A stretch of DNA of 32,792 nt from an uncultured Fibrobacterota bacterium (GTDB lineage: Bacteria; Fibrobacterota; Fibrobacteria; Fibrobacterales; Fibrobacteraceae), in assembly GCA_903876665.1 (NCBI GenBank), contig CAIRAY010000131.1, positions 1-32,792 of the forward strand. Reading direction: 5' to 3'. Position numbers and translations under genes: made by a program. Positions 8,199 to 17,337 of this stretch are shown here, piece after piece; position 1 is the first letter of the stretch, and each line of letters starts with the position of its first letter. The notes beneath the pieces are model-generated. The model was not told the origin of the DNA. It was given only the letters and a program-made list of their open reading frames with translations, and searched no databases.

Positions 8199-9347
8199 TT
8201 ATTTTTTCCCTTCCTTGACCGTTTTTTTGTCGGCCAGGCCTTTCTTGGACAAATCATAGAATACGCCGGTCGCCATGTTGCCGTTGATACGCAGGCGTTT
8301 GACCTTAGAAGAGTCAAAGGTTACGAAAATCGTATCGCCCAACGCCTCATTGCGGCCCGAAATCACCCGCTTTTTGTCGGTATACCAGTAAGTACTTTTG
8401 GCGCTTCCCAGTACCCGGGCATTTTGCATTTGCCCATCTTGAAATGCCAGTGCCAGGGTCTGGCCCGTCATTTTATTCACATAATTTTTCAAGTCTTCTT
8501 CCCAGAATTTCCCTTCTGCGCCAACGGTTACGTAGATGCTTTTCATCTTGTCTCCATCAAATTCAGCGAAGAGTGTGTCTCCGGTAACTTGTGTGTGTTT
8601 TAATGGGTCACCATTCTTGGGAGTCTCATCCTGCACTCCCAAGGCATTCTTCACCACGCGCACGGTTTTAAGTTTATCGCCCGCAAGCACGATGTGCATA
8701 GAATCTCCGGAGAGCTGGTTATCCTTGAGCTGACATTTGGGCTTGCCTACCAGAGAAAGCTTGTTGTTCTTTTTGTCGAACCAACCCGTGTCGCAAGTAA
8801 CCACCAAGTCGCCCTGGGTAATCCTCACATTGCCAAAGGCTGAGGCCAGGTCCCGTTTGCGGTCATAGATAATATGGCGGGCACGAATAATCAGCGTGTC
8901 CGTTTTGTGTTTGACCGTGTCCTTGGTGTAACGATGTACCACCGGGGCCGAAATCAAGTCCAGGAATTCCGTCTTGCGATTGTATATGGCCCGCTCACCA
9001 AAGTAGGCGGCTTCGCCATTGCTGTCGCGAGCCACGATGGATCCAATGCCTTCTGCGATCTCAGACTTACGACGGTATTCTCCTGCGTTGGCCTTCATGG
9101 ATCCCTTGGGATGCAAAAAGAGGAACCCGCCTTCGCAATGCACCACATCAGCATTTTTATTCCACATGGCCCGCTCGGTCCGCACCTGAACGCTATCATG
9201 CCTAAAGCGCACATCCCCGCGCAAAAGCAGAAAACCGCGCCCGCGTTCCACCGAAAGGGAATCCGCATGTTCCATCAAAAGAGGCTTGCTCTGGGCAAAG
9301 GCCATTGCACACAAACTAAACCAAAGAGCCACCACCCATTTTATCAT
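8199..9347 (-). CDS. LptA/OstA-like periplasmic LPS transport protein
   Basis: Predicted secreted protein of 382 residues, about twice the length of E. coli LptA. A signal peptide (about 1-18, ending AMAFA) is followed by repeated beta-strand segments of the OstA type. Examples are VERGRGFLLLRGDVRFRHD, TERAMWNKNADVV and ARHIIYDRKRDLASAFGNVR, expected to form a beta-jellyroll bridge that carries LPS across the periplasm. The start overlaps the stop of the upstream LptC-like gene by ATGA, and lptB follows directly. The extra length suggests a double OstA domain, as in other FCB-group proteins. The assignment rests on fold-like repeats and context. Confidence 0.8.
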   Translation of the reverse strand: MIKWVVALWFSLCAMAFAQSKPLLMEHADSLSVERGRGFLLLRGDVRFRHDSVQVRTERAMWNKNADVVHCEGGFLFLHPKGSMKANAGEYRRKSEIAEGIGSIVARDSNGEAAYFGERAIYNRKTEFLDLISAPVVHRYTKDTVKHKTDTLIIRARHIIYDRKRDLASAFGNVRITQGDLVVTCDTGWFDKKNNKLSLVGKPKCQLKDNQLSGDSMHIVLAGDKLKTVRVVKNALGVQDETPKNGDPLKHTQVTGDTLFAEFDGDKMKSIYVTVGAEGKFWEEDLKNYVNKMTGQTLALAFQDGQMQNARVLGSAKSTYWYTDKKRVISGRNEALGDTIFVTFDSSKVKRLRINGNMATGVFYDLSKKGLADKKTVKEGKK

Positions 9348-10075
9348 GGTGGACCGCCAATACGCTTACGAGGAGCAAGCAAATTTGGACGACCTAGTGG
9401 CGAGACCTTTGCAGGGGAAGACTTGAATGAGGATGAGGATAAGGGAACAGAAACAGAGGATGAGGATAATTTCGCCAGAGAATCCTGGGCGGCCATGGAT
9501 GCCCGGCTTTGCTCATCTTCGTTCTTCATGCGATCCGCGGCATCCTGAAATATCCCCGTGACATTCGATTCAATCTGCCAATTTTCCAGCCGCGCATCGG
9601 AAATAAACCCTTGGCCCTGAAGAACGTCTCCATCCTCGCTCACCACCCGGACATAGGATTTGGTCTGGACCTTGTTGATGCGCTTGTTCCAGATCAGGGA
9701 GTCGGCGCGCACCGAGGCGCCCTTGGGGGTCAGGGCATACACATGTCCATAAGCCTTCACATAACTCATCCGGGAATCCAACTCCCCGGAATCGCTACGT
9801 AAAAACGCCACTTTGTACCCAAGGCTGTCATAAATGTCTACGAAAACCGGGCGGGCAAAAACCCGTCCATCCCCACCCCACTTTTCCAACCAGGCTGTTT
9901 TCAATTTCCAGGAAAGATTTTTGCCTTCATAAAAATCCAACAGGGTGGTATCGCTGAAGAGCATCAAAGGCCGTTCGGGGATCTTTTCCAGAAAGGGCTC
10001 CTCCTCAACCTCGCTACAAGAGCCAAGCCAGGCTAACGCCATGAGGAGAATCGCCATTTGCAAAATCCGTGCCAT
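9344..10075 (-). CDS. lptC: LptC-like lipoprotein
   Basis: Predicted 243-residue lipoprotein. A signal peptide ends in the lipobox LGSC (C20). The body (about 35-175) has LptC-type features: a strand pattern such as DTTLLDFYEGKNLSWKL, the GHVYALTPKG motif, and RADSLIWNKRINKVQT. LptC receives LPS from LptB2FG and hands it to LptA. Being a lipoprotein rather than a single-pass membrane protein is unlike E. coli. The tail (about 195-243) is rich in serine runs and basic residues and is probably disordered. The gene is first in the leftward lpt-rpoN cluster. No strong ribosome binding site is seen before the ATG at 10075. Confidence 0.75.
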   Translation of the reverse strand: MARILQMAILLMALAWLGSCSEVEEEPFLEKIPERPLMLFSDTTLLDFYEGKNLSWKLKTAWLEKWGGDGRVFARPVFVDIYDSLGYKVAFLRSDSGELDSRMSYVKAYGHVYALTPKGASVRADSLIWNKRINKVQTKSYVRVVSEDGDVLQGQGFISDARLENWQIESNVTGIFQDAADRMKNEDEQSRASMAAQDSLAKLSSSSVSVPLSSSSFKSSPAKVSPLGRPNLLAPRKRIGGPP

Positions 10076-10280
10076 AGATCATAATTTATGAAAAATCATA
10101 AGGAAAAGGGAAAATTTGATCCATTCGAAAATTCTTGTAGAATTCCTTCAAGTTTTTTTTGCCCGATTCCGATATTGGGTAATGTAGGCGTCTCCTTCCC
10201 GGAATTCCTACCAGTCCCTAAAGGCAATCTTCCCGATCCACTTCAAGGACTGTGATCAAAATGACTCTCCGATCACAAGG

Positions 10281-10315
10281 GTGAATAACCGCGGTTGTTC
10301 ACCTTTGTTTTTTTT
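10281..10315 (+). terminator. Terminator-like hairpin with T-tract on the plus strand
   Basis: GTGAATAACC (10281-10290) pairs with GGTTGTTCAC (10293-10302), with one G-U pair, and the tract CTTTGTTTTTTTT follows. The orientation suits a rightward transcript, yet no rightward gene lies upstream. It could end an unannotated small RNA, or be a remnant. Confidence 0.45.
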
Positions 10316-10334
10316 GGAAGGACTTAAAAACGCA

Positions 10335-10369
10335 AAAAATCGGCCTTTCGACCGATTTTTCTTTTTTTT
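10335..10369. terminator. Rho-independent terminator after the LRR gene
   Basis: A perfect 9-bp stem, AAAAATCGG/CCGATTTTT (10335-10343 and 10352-10360), with an 8-base loop. T-runs lie on both sides, so it can work in both directions. It lies 12 bp past the stop of the leftward LRR gene. Confidence 0.85.
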
Positions 10370-10380
10370 GGAAGGCTGGG

Positions 10381-11142
10381 TTACTCGGCCCAGGTCAGCT
10401 GCATGCCCTGTTTGCTTTTTTCCAGGATGCGCTTGGGGATCTCAACCAATGGATTTTCGGCCAGGGAAAGAACCTTGAGGGTCCGGATATCCGCGAGGGA
10501 TTCGGGAATGGCCGCAATGTTATTTTCATCGAGCACAAGCTCGGTGAGCGCCTTGAATTTGCCAAATTCGGGGGGAATCGAAGTCAAGTGATTTCCAGAA
10601 AGCATCAGCTCCAGGAGCTTGGGCAACTTGGCGAGGGAGGCTGGAATGCTCTTCAATTCGTTGTTATCCAAAAGCAATTCTTCCAGGGAACTCATGTCGC
10701 CAAAAGAATCGGGGATGCTCTGGAGGAGGTTGTCGTGCAAAGAAAGCTTGACCATACTGGTGAGCTTTCCGAGCGAAGCGGGCACATCCAGCATGTCGTT
10801 ACCGGCAATATTCAGCTTGACGATTCGGGAAAGTTTGCCAATGGACTCCGGGAGTTCGGAAAGATTGTTGTAGCCCAGGTAAAGCTTTTCCAGATTCAGC
10901 AGGTCACCCAGACTGTCGGGAATCACCATCAAGTCGTTTTCGCTGACGGAAAGGCGACGAAGTTGCTTCAGGTTAGCAATTTCTTCGGGAATTTCGACCA
11001 GAAGGTTTCCGTCCAGAATCAGCTCCTCCAGCCATACCAGCTCAAAAAGCTGTGGTGGAAGAATTCGAATCCCTTGATTGGTAAAATCAAGTACGGTTTC
11101 TTTGTTCTTGCGGGCATTTTCAATTCGTTCTACAAGGGTCAT
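10381..11142 (-). CDS. Leucine-rich repeat protein
   Basis: Cytoplasmic protein of 253 residues with no signal peptide. After a short helical N-terminus (1-20) it is built of about nine 23-residue leucine-rich repeats of the form L..L.L..N.L..IP..L..L, for example LEKLYLGYNNLSELPESIGK. The LP/IP-containing repeats belong to the bacterial Ras-like/plant-like LRR class. Such proteins are protein-binding scaffolds; the partner is unknown. A GAGAGGAAAG ribosome binding site precedes the ATG. It is transcribed alone, divergently from cydA, with a terminator downstream. The repeats are very regular, suggesting a stable solenoid. Confidence 0.9.
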   Translation of the reverse strand: MTLVERIENARKNKETVLDFTNQGIRILPPQLFELVWLEELILDGNLLVEIPEEIANLKQLRRLSVSENDLMVIPDSLGDLLNLEKLYLGYNNLSELPESIGKLSRIVKLNIAGNDMLDVPASLGKLTSMVKLSLHDNLLQSIPDSFGDMSSLEELLLDNNELKSIPASLAKLPKLLELMLSGNHLTSIPPEFGKFKALTELVLDENNIAAIPESLADIRTLKVLSLAENPLVEIPKRILEKSKQGMQLTWAE

Positions 11143-11258
11143 ATTCTTTCCTCTCCCTCAATCATAGAAAAAGTGCCCGAATCCACAAATCCTTTCCCTT
11201 CCATTCCGGAGTGATCTATGTTATTATATCCCAAAGCCCCAATCTTCAAGGAGAATCC

Positions 11259-12620
11259 ATGGAAGAAGCAGTCCTGTTGGCAAGACTTCAATTTGCCATA
11301 ACCACCGTCTATCACTTCTTTTTTGTCCCACTGACCTTGGGGCTTTCCATTCTTGTCGCCATTTTGCAAACCCAATGGTATCGCACAGGAAACCCACAGT
11401 ACCGTGCTCTCACCAAATTCTGGGGCCGTCTGTTCCTCGTGAACTTTGGCATTGGACTTGTCACAGGTATTGTCCAAGAATTTCAATTCGGCATGAACTG
11501 GTCCGCCTTTTCCGCTTTTGTCGGAGATATTTTCGGAGCGCCCTTGGCCATCGAAGCCCTCCTGGCGTTCTTCTTGGAATCCACTTTCCTTGGAATCTGG
11601 ATTTTTGGCGAAGGGAAAATTTCTCCCAAGTTGCATCTGACCAGCATCTGGCTGGTCGCTATCGGGTCCAACATTTCGGCCATTTGGATTCTAATTGCCA
11701 ATTCCTTTATGCAAAATCCCGTCGGCTATGTGCTCAACAACGGACGGGCCGAGATGAACGATTTTTTTGCGGTGATTACCAACCCCCACATATTCCTCCA
11801 ATTTCCCCATGTATTCTTCGGTGGACTTACTGCAGCCGGATTCTTCATGCTGGGAATCAGTGCCTGGCATTTGCTTCGTCGGCAAGATAGCGCCAACGCC
11901 TCCATCTTCCTCAAATCCTTCCGCATGGGCGCAGTGGTTGGCCTGATCGGGGCCTTGGGCGTCAGCGGAACTGGCCACCCCCAGGGTCAACAGCTCGCAC
12001 AGATTCAACCCATGAAGCTCGCCGCCATGGAAGGAATGTACGAGACCTCCGACCCCGCTGGCCTGTCCCTTTTCACCGTGATTAACGAAAAGACCCAGGA
12101 AGAATCCTTCTCCATCAAGATTCCCTCCCTGGTCAGCATGCTGGTCTACAACTCCCCTACGGGGGTAGTTCGTGGAATGAGGGATATCCAGACGGAATAC
12201 CAGGCCAAATATGGGCCAGCCAATTACATTCCCTCCGTTTTCCTGTGCTATTGGTCCTTCCGTGCCATGGTGGGCGTAGGCTTGGCCCTGATTGGGCTGG
12301 GAGGTCTGGCCGTTCTTCTTTCTGTCGTTTTAAAGCGCCCAATTCCACGCAAGCTACTGATCATTTTGCCCTGGGCCATTGCGCTTCCATATATCGGAAA
12401 TGCCACTGGGTGGATCCTTACCGAGGTGGGACGTGCACCTTGGGTGGTCCAAGGGCTGATGCGACTGGACGAGGGGGTTTCACCCGGCGTTCCCGCCAGT
12501 TCCGTCCTCATTTCCCTTATAGTATTCACCTTGGTCTATGCCACGCTGATCCTCACCACAATTAAATTATTCCGTCATCATTCCAAAGCCGGCATCACCC
12601 CAGCGGACTTGTCCCACTAG
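11259..12620 (+). CDS. cydA: Cytochrome bd quinol oxidase subunit I
   Basis: Inner-membrane subunit that oxidises quinol and reduces oxygen to water with high affinity. It has 453 residues, shorter than E. coli (522) because the quinol loop is of the short type. Heme ligand H19, E99 and E107 (IEALLAFFLES), a second heme histidine at H184 (FPHVFF), and the methionine ligand M337 (FRAMVG) are visible. GRAPWVVQ is also present. The ATG at 11259 is chosen because AAGGAG lies 5-10 bp upstream and H19 then has its standard number; an upstream GTG at 11211 is not needed. It is followed by cydB after 9 bp. No CydX or CydDC genes are seen nearby. Confidence 0.98.
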   Translation: MEEAVLLARLQFAITTVYHFFFVPLTLGLSILVAILQTQWYRTGNPQYRALTKFWGRLFLVNFGIGLVTGIVQEFQFGMNWSAFSAFVGDIFGAPLAIEALLAFFLESTFLGIWIFGEGKISPKLHLTSIWLVAIGSNISAIWILIANSFMQNPVGYVLNNGRAEMNDFFAVITNPHIFLQFPHVFFGGLTAAGFFMLGISAWHLLRRQDSANASIFLKSFRMGAVVGLIGALGVSGTGHPQGQQLAQIQPMKLAAMEGMYETSDPAGLSLFTVINEKTQEESFSIKIPSLVSMLVYNSPTGVVRGMRDIQTEYQAKYGPANYIPSVFLCYWSFRAMVGVGLALIGLGGLAVLLSVVLKRPIPRKLLIILPWAIALPYIGNATGWILTEVGRAPWVVQGLMRLDEGVSPGVPASSVLISLIVFTLVYATLILTTIKLFRHHSKAGITPADLSH

Positions 12621-12629
12621 GAGATTATC

Positions 12630-13640
12630 ATGGAACTCAGTACACTTTGGTTCATCTTGGTTACCGTTCTCTTTACGGGATTTTTTATCCTCGAAGGCTT
12701 TGACTTCGGGGTGGGAATCCTCCTTCCCTTTATCGGGAAAACCGAACCGGAACGACGTGCGGTCGTTCGCTCCATTGGCCCACACTGGGACGGCAACGAA
12801 GTTTGGTTGCTCACTGCGGGAGGTGCCGTTTTTGCCGCATTCCCCAAGTGGTATGCAACCATGTTCAGCTCCCTGTACCTGCCCCTTCTCCTGATTCTCG
12901 TAGGACTGATTCTGCGGGGCCTTGCGGTGGAATATCGCAACAAAATGGAATCCCCCCTATGGCGTAGTCGCTGGGACAAGGCGATCTTTGTGGGGAGCCT
13001 CCTCGTCGCCCTTTTGTTCGGCGTGGGCATCACCGATTTGATTCATGGCTTGCCCTTTGATGGCGCGGGCACTTTCCAGGGAAACTTCCTCGATCTGGTT
13101 CAACCCTTCCCCTTGCTGGGCGGACTGGCTTCGCTAAGCGTATTCACCTGGATCGGTGCACTGTTCCTGCAACTGAAATTGCAGGGAGAATTGCTGGCCC
13201 GGACTCAAGTCATTGCATCCAAACTCGGCTGGGGTGTTTTCTGTGTATTCCTCGCGATGGGCATATTCGGATTCACCGCGAACAAACTGCTGGCTGAATC
13301 CATGCTCGTATTCAAGGTGACCGCAGGAGTTGCGGTTCTTTCCCTGCTGCTTTCGGTCCTGCTCTTCAAAAAGCGCCCCGGAATCGCCTTCGCCATGGCG
13401 GCAACGGCCATCGCCATGACCACAGTCACCTTCTTCGGATCCCTGTTTCCCAACACCATGGTTTCGACCCTGCACGTCGACTGGAACCTGACCACCGCAA
13501 ACGCCAGCTCAACCCCCTACACTCTGAAGGTGATGAGCATCGTTGCGGCAATCTTTGTTCCCATTGTTCTGGTCTACCAGGGCTACACTTACTGGATCTT
13601 CCGCAAACGCATCAGTGTAGACGAGAATTCAGGATACTAA
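12630..13640 (+). CDS. cydB: Cytochrome bd quinol oxidase subunit II
   Basis: Membrane partner of CydA, 336 residues (E. coli 379), with about eight to nine transmembrane helices. The N-terminal GFFILEGFDFGVGILLPF and GPHWDGNEVWLLTAGG segments are hallmark CydB sequences. The TAGGAG ribosome binding site overlaps the cydA stop, so the two genes form one operon. A strong terminator follows. Together the two subunits allow respiration at low oxygen. Confidence 0.97.
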   Translation: MELSTLWFILVTVLFTGFFILEGFDFGVGILLPFIGKTEPERRAVVRSIGPHWDGNEVWLLTAGGAVFAAFPKWYATMFSSLYLPLLLILVGLILRGLAVEYRNKMESPLWRSRWDKAIFVGSLLVALLFGVGITDLIHGLPFDGAGTFQGNFLDLVQPFPLLGGLASLSVFTWIGALFLQLKLQGELLARTQVIASKLGWGVFCVFLAMGIFGFTANKLLAESMLVFKVTAGVAVLSLLLSVLLFKKRPGIAFAMAATAIAMTTVTFFGSLFPNTMVSTLHVDWNLTTANASSTPYTLKVMSIVAAIFVPIVLVYQGYTYWIFRKRISVDENSGY

Positions 13641-13650
13641 GAATCCACCC

Positions 13651-13677
13651 CCCCCCGCCCTTCGGGGGGATTTTTTT
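13651..13677 (+). terminator. Rho-independent terminator after cydAB
   Basis: A 7-bp GC-rich stem (13651-13657 pairing with 13663-13669, CCCCCCG/CGGGGGG) with a 5-base loop is followed by seven Ts. It separates cydAB from cyoABCDE, so the two oxidases are likely expressed independently. Confidence 0.9.
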
Positions 13678-13815
13678 GCCTTGTCCATTCATCCCCAAAA
13701 AATCCCCTTTGGGCAGGGATTTGGCTCTGCACAGCCCTTCGGTGCATCTTGCCTCCAATACATTGAATCTATCTTGATACTTTATCTCTTTCCTGTTCTC
13801 AAGGATGTCGGCCTC

Positions 13816-14763
13816 ATGCGGAACAAATTACTCGCGTTCCTCCCAATCTTGACCGGATGCAATATCGCGGTTTTTGACACCAAGGGCTTAATTGCCGGTC
13901 AACAGGCCGACCTCATCGTCACCAGTCTTTTGCTGATGCTGATCGTGGTGATTCCAGTAATAATCCTCACTTTTGTTTTTGCCTACAAGTACCGTGCCTC
14001 CAACACCAAGGCCAAATACACCCCGGACTGGGAACACAATACCCTGCTTGAAGTCATTTGGTGGACCATTCCCATTCTCATCATTATCGTCCTTGCGGTC
14101 ATCACCTGGAAATCCAGCCATGAGCTCGATCCTTACCGGCCCCTGCAATCCGAAGTCAAGGCGATCGAGGTGGAAGTGGTGGCGCTGGACTGGAAGTGGC
14201 TTTTCATTTATCCCGAACAGGGCGTTGCCAGTGTAAACCTGGTTCAATTCCCCATCAATGTTCCGGTGAACTTCAAAATCACCGCCCAGGCCCCCATGAA
14301 CTCCTTCTGGATCCCCAGACTCGCGGGCCAGATCTACGCCATGGAAGGCATGCAGACCAAGCTGCATATCATTTCTCACACGCCAGGTAGCTACGAAGGG
14401 GTCTCCGCGAACTTCAGCGGTGAAGGTTTCAATGGAATGAAGTTCATCGCCCGCGCAAGCTCCTCCGAGGATTTCACTCATTGGATCGACTCCCTCAAGC
14501 ACGCCCCCGACTCCCTGACCCAGGAGCGCTATGAGGCCCTGGCCAAACCTAGCTCAGACAACCCCGTCAAGTATTATTCTCATGTCCCCGCAGGATTATT
14601 CATGGGCATCATGATGCAATATATGGATGCATCCTGTCATCAAAAAACAGGTATGAAATCCACGGATCACGCCTGCTGCAAGAAAACTCACGGATCTACG
14701 CCGGATACAACCGCCATGGTCGACTCCACCCCTGAACATTGCCATCGGCACCCACAGGAATAA
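13816..14763 (+). CDS. cyoA: Cytochrome bo3 quinol oxidase subunit II
   Basis: Membrane-anchored periplasmic subunit, 315 residues, the same length as E. coli CyoA. A lipoprotein signal ends ILTGC (C15). Two transmembrane helices (about 35-60 and 75-100) lead to a cupredoxin domain with VVALDWKWLFIYPEQG, MNSFWIPRL and QIYAMEGMQTKL. The CuA cysteines of cytochrome c oxidases are absent, which marks a quinol oxidase. The ATG at 13816 is chosen over one at 13681 because it begins the lipoprotein signal. The last 50 residues carry five Cys and six His (SCHQ, HACCKKTH, HCHRH), an unusual possible metal-binding tail. First gene of the cyo operon. Confidence 0.96.
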   Translation: MRNKLLAFLPILTGCNIAVFDTKGLIAGQQADLIVTSLLLMLIVVIPVIILTFVFAYKYRASNTKAKYTPDWEHNTLLEVIWWTIPILIIIVLAVITWKSSHELDPYRPLQSEVKAIEVEVVALDWKWLFIYPEQGVASVNLVQFPINVPVNFKITAQAPMNSFWIPRLAGQIYAMEGMQTKLHIISHTPGSYEGVSANFSGEGFNGMKFIARASSSEDFTHWIDSLKHAPDSLTQERYEALAKPSSDNPVKYYSHVPAGLFMGIMMQYMDASCHQKTGMKSTDHACCKKTHGSTPDTTAMVDSTPEHCHRHPQE

Positions 14764-14766
14764 CGC

Positions 14767-16734
14767 ATGTTTGGAAAATTATCCCTCGCCGCCCTCCCGC
14801 ACGATCCCATCCAAGGTGGGGGCGCAGCTTCCATCGTCCTAGGGGTCATTGCCACCCTGGCCGCCATCACCTACTTCAAAAAGTGGACCTGGCTGTGGAA
14901 AGAATGGATCACCACAGTCGACCACAAAAAAATCGGCATTATGTATATCATCGTGGCTCTGGTCATGTTGTTACGGGGCTTCTCCGATGCCGGCATGATG
15001 CGCCTGCAGCTTGCCCTTTCTTCTGGTGACAACCATGGATTTCTGGCTCCGGACCACTACAATCAAATCTTTACCGCTCATGGCGTGATCATGATTTTCT
15101 TTATGGCCATGCCACTGATGTTCGGGCTGTTCAACCTCGTCGTTCCCCTGCAGATTGGAGCCCGCGATGTGGCCTTCCCCTTTTTGAATTCCCTCTCCTT
15201 TTGGCTCTTTGTCGTGGGAGCCGGCCTTGTGAATATGTCTCTCGTGGTTGGTGAATTTGCCGCCACGGGCTGGCTCGCCTATCCCCCGCTTTCCGAAACC
15301 AACTATAGCCCCGGCGTGGGCGTGGACTACTACATCTGGGCCATCCAGATCTCGGGAATTGGATCCTTGATCACCGGTATCAACTTTTTCGCCACCATCA
15401 TGAAGATGCGCGCTCCCGGCATGACCATGATGAAAATGCCCATTTTCACCTGGACCGCCCTCTGCAGCAATATCCTGGTGATGATGGTATTCCCCGTGCT
15501 GACCGTCACCCTCGGCATGCTCTTCATGGATCGCTATTTCGGATTCCATTTCTTCACCTCGGATCTCGGCGGAAATGCGATGATGTATGTCAATTTGATT
15601 TGGGTCTGGGGGCATCCGGAGGTTTACATTCTGGTTCTTCCCGCCTTCGGAATCTTCTCGGAAGTGGCCGCGACCTTTGCCCAAAAGAAGCTCTTTGGCT
15701 ACAACTCCATGGTCTGGGCAACCGCCGCCATTACCATTCTTTCCATGCTGGTCTGGGCCCATCACTTCTTTACCATGGGTGCGGGTGGCAATGTGAATGC
15801 AGTATTTGGCATCGCCACCATGATCATCTCCATTCCTACCGGCGTCAAGATTTTCAACTGGCTGTTTACCTTGTTCCGGGGACGCATCATTTTCGGCACT
15901 CCGGTTTTCTGGTTGCTGGGATTCTTGTTGACCTTTACCCTGGGTGGCATGACGGGCGTGATGCTTTCTGTCCCTGCAGCGGATTTCCAATTTCACAACA
16001 GCATGTTCCTGATCGCACATTTTCACAACACCATCATCGGTGGCGTGGTATTCGGATACTTTGCCGGCTTCGTCTACTGGTTTCCCAAAGTCATGGGTTT
16101 CAAGCTTTACGAGCCCCTCGGAAAAATCGCCTTCGCCCATTGGATCGTGGGATTTTTCGTGACCTTCGTTCCTCTTTACATCGTTGGCCTCATGGGCATG
16201 ACCCGTCGCATCAGCCACTATGATGCAGCCTCCGGCTGGCAACCCCTCCTGATCGTCTCCATGTTCGGCGTAATGATCATTGGCGGTGGCGTAGCCTTTC
16301 AGCTCCTGCAAATCGCCTACAGCGTATGGAAGCGCAAGGAACTCGCAGATACCACCGGTGACCCCTGGAATGGCCGCACCTTGGAGTGGTCCATCCCCTC
16401 CCCCGCGCCCTTCTACAACTTCGCGGTGATTCCCCAGGTGAGCACCCGCGACGCCTTCTGGGAACAAAAACAACAGCGTGCTCTTCGTACACCGGATGCA
16501 CCCGTATACCACGACATTCACATGCCCCGGAATTCTGCCATCGGCTTTATGATTGCCATGTGCGCAGGCCTAGTGGGATTTTCCATGGTCTGGCATATTG
16601 CATGGCTCGCAGCCCTAGGGTTCCTTGGGGTACTCGGCCTCATCTTTGTGCGCTCCTTTGATGAAGATACGGAATATTATGTCCCTGCGGCGGAAGTCGC
16701 CCGCATCGAAGCCAAACTCTCGGGGAGCAAATAA
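14767..16734 (+). CDS. cyoB: Cytochrome bo3 quinol oxidase subunit I
   Basis: Catalytic heme-copper oxidase subunit, 655 residues (E. coli 663), with about 15 transmembrane helices. The quinone site residues R70, D74 and H97 are present, numbered one less than in E. coli. Heme b ligand H105, the CuB site H283 with cross-linked Y287 (GHPEVY, including the D-channel E285), H332 and H333 (WAHHFF), heme o3 ligand H418 and heme b ligand H420 (AHFHNT) are all intact. The enzyme oxidises quinol, reduces oxygen and pumps protons. The ATG lies 3 bp after the cyoA stop. Confidence 0.99.
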   Translation: MFGKLSLAALPHDPIQGGGAASIVLGVIATLAAITYFKKWTWLWKEWITTVDHKKIGIMYIIVALVMLLRGFSDAGMMRLQLALSSGDNHGFLAPDHYNQIFTAHGVIMIFFMAMPLMFGLFNLVVPLQIGARDVAFPFLNSLSFWLFVVGAGLVNMSLVVGEFAATGWLAYPPLSETNYSPGVGVDYYIWAIQISGIGSLITGINFFATIMKMRAPGMTMMKMPIFTWTALCSNILVMMVFPVLTVTLGMLFMDRYFGFHFFTSDLGGNAMMYVNLIWVWGHPEVYILVLPAFGIFSEVAATFAQKKLFGYNSMVWATAAITILSMLVWAHHFFTMGAGGNVNAVFGIATMIISIPTGVKIFNWLFTLFRGRIIFGTPVFWLLGFLLTFTLGGMTGVMLSVPAADFQFHNSMFLIAHFHNTIIGGVVFGYFAGFVYWFPKVMGFKLYEPLGKIAFAHWIVGFFVTFVPLYIVGLMGMTRRISHYDAASGWQPLLIVSMFGVMIIGGGVAFQLLQIAYSVWKRKELADTTGDPWNGRTLEWSIPSPAPFYNFAVIPQVSTRDAFWEQKQQRALRTPDAPVYHDIHMPRNSAIGFMIAMCAGLVGFSMVWHIAWLAALGFLGVLGLIFVRSFDEDTEYYVPAAEVARIEAKLSGSK

Positions 16735-16736
16735 CC

Positions 16737-17336
16737 ATGACATCCACAACCGCAAATCCCCTGGAACATTCCCACCACGAGGCAGACGAAAAGACCTCGT
16801 TCGGCTTCTGGATCTACATCATGACCGACTGCCTACTCTTCGCGACCATCTTCGCGGTGTATGCGGTCCTTCGCCCCAGCACCTTTGGTGGCCCAGGCCC
16901 CAAGGAATTATTCAGCCTTCCCTATGTGCTGGTGGAAACCTTCCTCTTGCTTACCAGCAGCTTCACCTTTGGACTGGCAATGCTTGCCCAGCGCAAAGGA
17001 AACAAAAGCCAGCTGCTTGCCTGGATGGGAGTCACATTTTTACTCGGACTGGGATTCATCGGGCTTGAGGTCAACGAGTTTGCACACCTCATCGCCGAGG
17101 GCAACGGCCCCAGCCGCAACGCCTTCCTCTCTGGGTTCTTTGGTTTGGTAGGCACTCATGGCCTACATGTAACCTTTGGTCTCATCTGGATGGGATTATT
17201 GATGGTGCAGATCAGCAAACGGGGCGTCACTCCGTTGCTTTCCCGCAAACTCAACAGTCTGAGCCTGTTCTGGCATTTCCTAGACATCATCTGGGTCTTT
17301 GTGTTCACCTTTGTCTATCTGATTGGAGCCCTATAA
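16737..17336 (+). CDS. cyoC: Cytochrome bo3 quinol oxidase subunit III
   Basis: Membrane subunit of 199 residues (E. coli 204) with five predicted helices and a His-rich soluble N-terminus. Family segments GFWIYIMTDCLLFATIF, GTHGLHVTFGLIWM and FWHFLDIIWVFVFTF are present. It stabilises the catalytic subunit. It starts 2 bp after the cyoB stop, and a GGGAG ribosome binding site lies in the end of cyoB. Confidence 0.97.
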   Translation: MTSTTANPLEHSHHEADEKTSFGFWIYIMTDCLLFATIFAVYAVLRPSTFGGPGPKELFSLPYVLVETFLLLTSSFTFGLAMLAQRKGNKSQLLAWMGVTFLLGLGFIGLEVNEFAHLIAEGNGPSRNAFLSGFFGLVGTHGLHVTFGLIWMGLLMVQISKRGVTPLLSRKLNSLSLFWHFLDIIWVFVFTFVYLIGAL

Positions 17337-17337
17337 C

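Larger units (their letters stand above)
10076..10380. other. 305-bp non-coding region between lptC and the LRR gene
   Basis: No credible gene is found. It should hold the promoter of the leftward lpt cluster; a weak candidate on the minus strand is TTGAAG (10146-10151) and TCGAAT (10123-10128) with a 17-bp spacer. TGTGATC/GATCACA arms lie at 10251-10257 and 10271-10277. Two hairpins, each followed on the plus strand by T8-GGAAGG, occur at 10281-10321 and 10335-10375. Confidence 0.6.

Noticed and set aside
10076..10250. Sigma-54 promoter upstream of the lpt-rpoN cluster
   Set aside because: No TGGCAC-N5-TTGC-like pair was found on the minus strand.
10251..10277. CRP-like site TGTGATC...GATCACA
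   Set aside because: The half-sites are 13 bp apart instead of the 4-6 bp (between these 7-bp arms) expected for a CRP/FNR-type dimer site. It is kept only as an inverted repeat.
13816..14763. Cytochrome c oxidase subunit II (CuA type)
   Set aside because: The CuA cysteine pair is missing, and the lipobox, length and quinol oxidase motifs match CyoA.
14971..16521. 516-codon minus-strand open frame opposite cyoB
   Set aside because: cyoB has every heme and copper ligand; the antisense product is rich in His, Gly and Glu, as expected from reading a membrane gene backwards.
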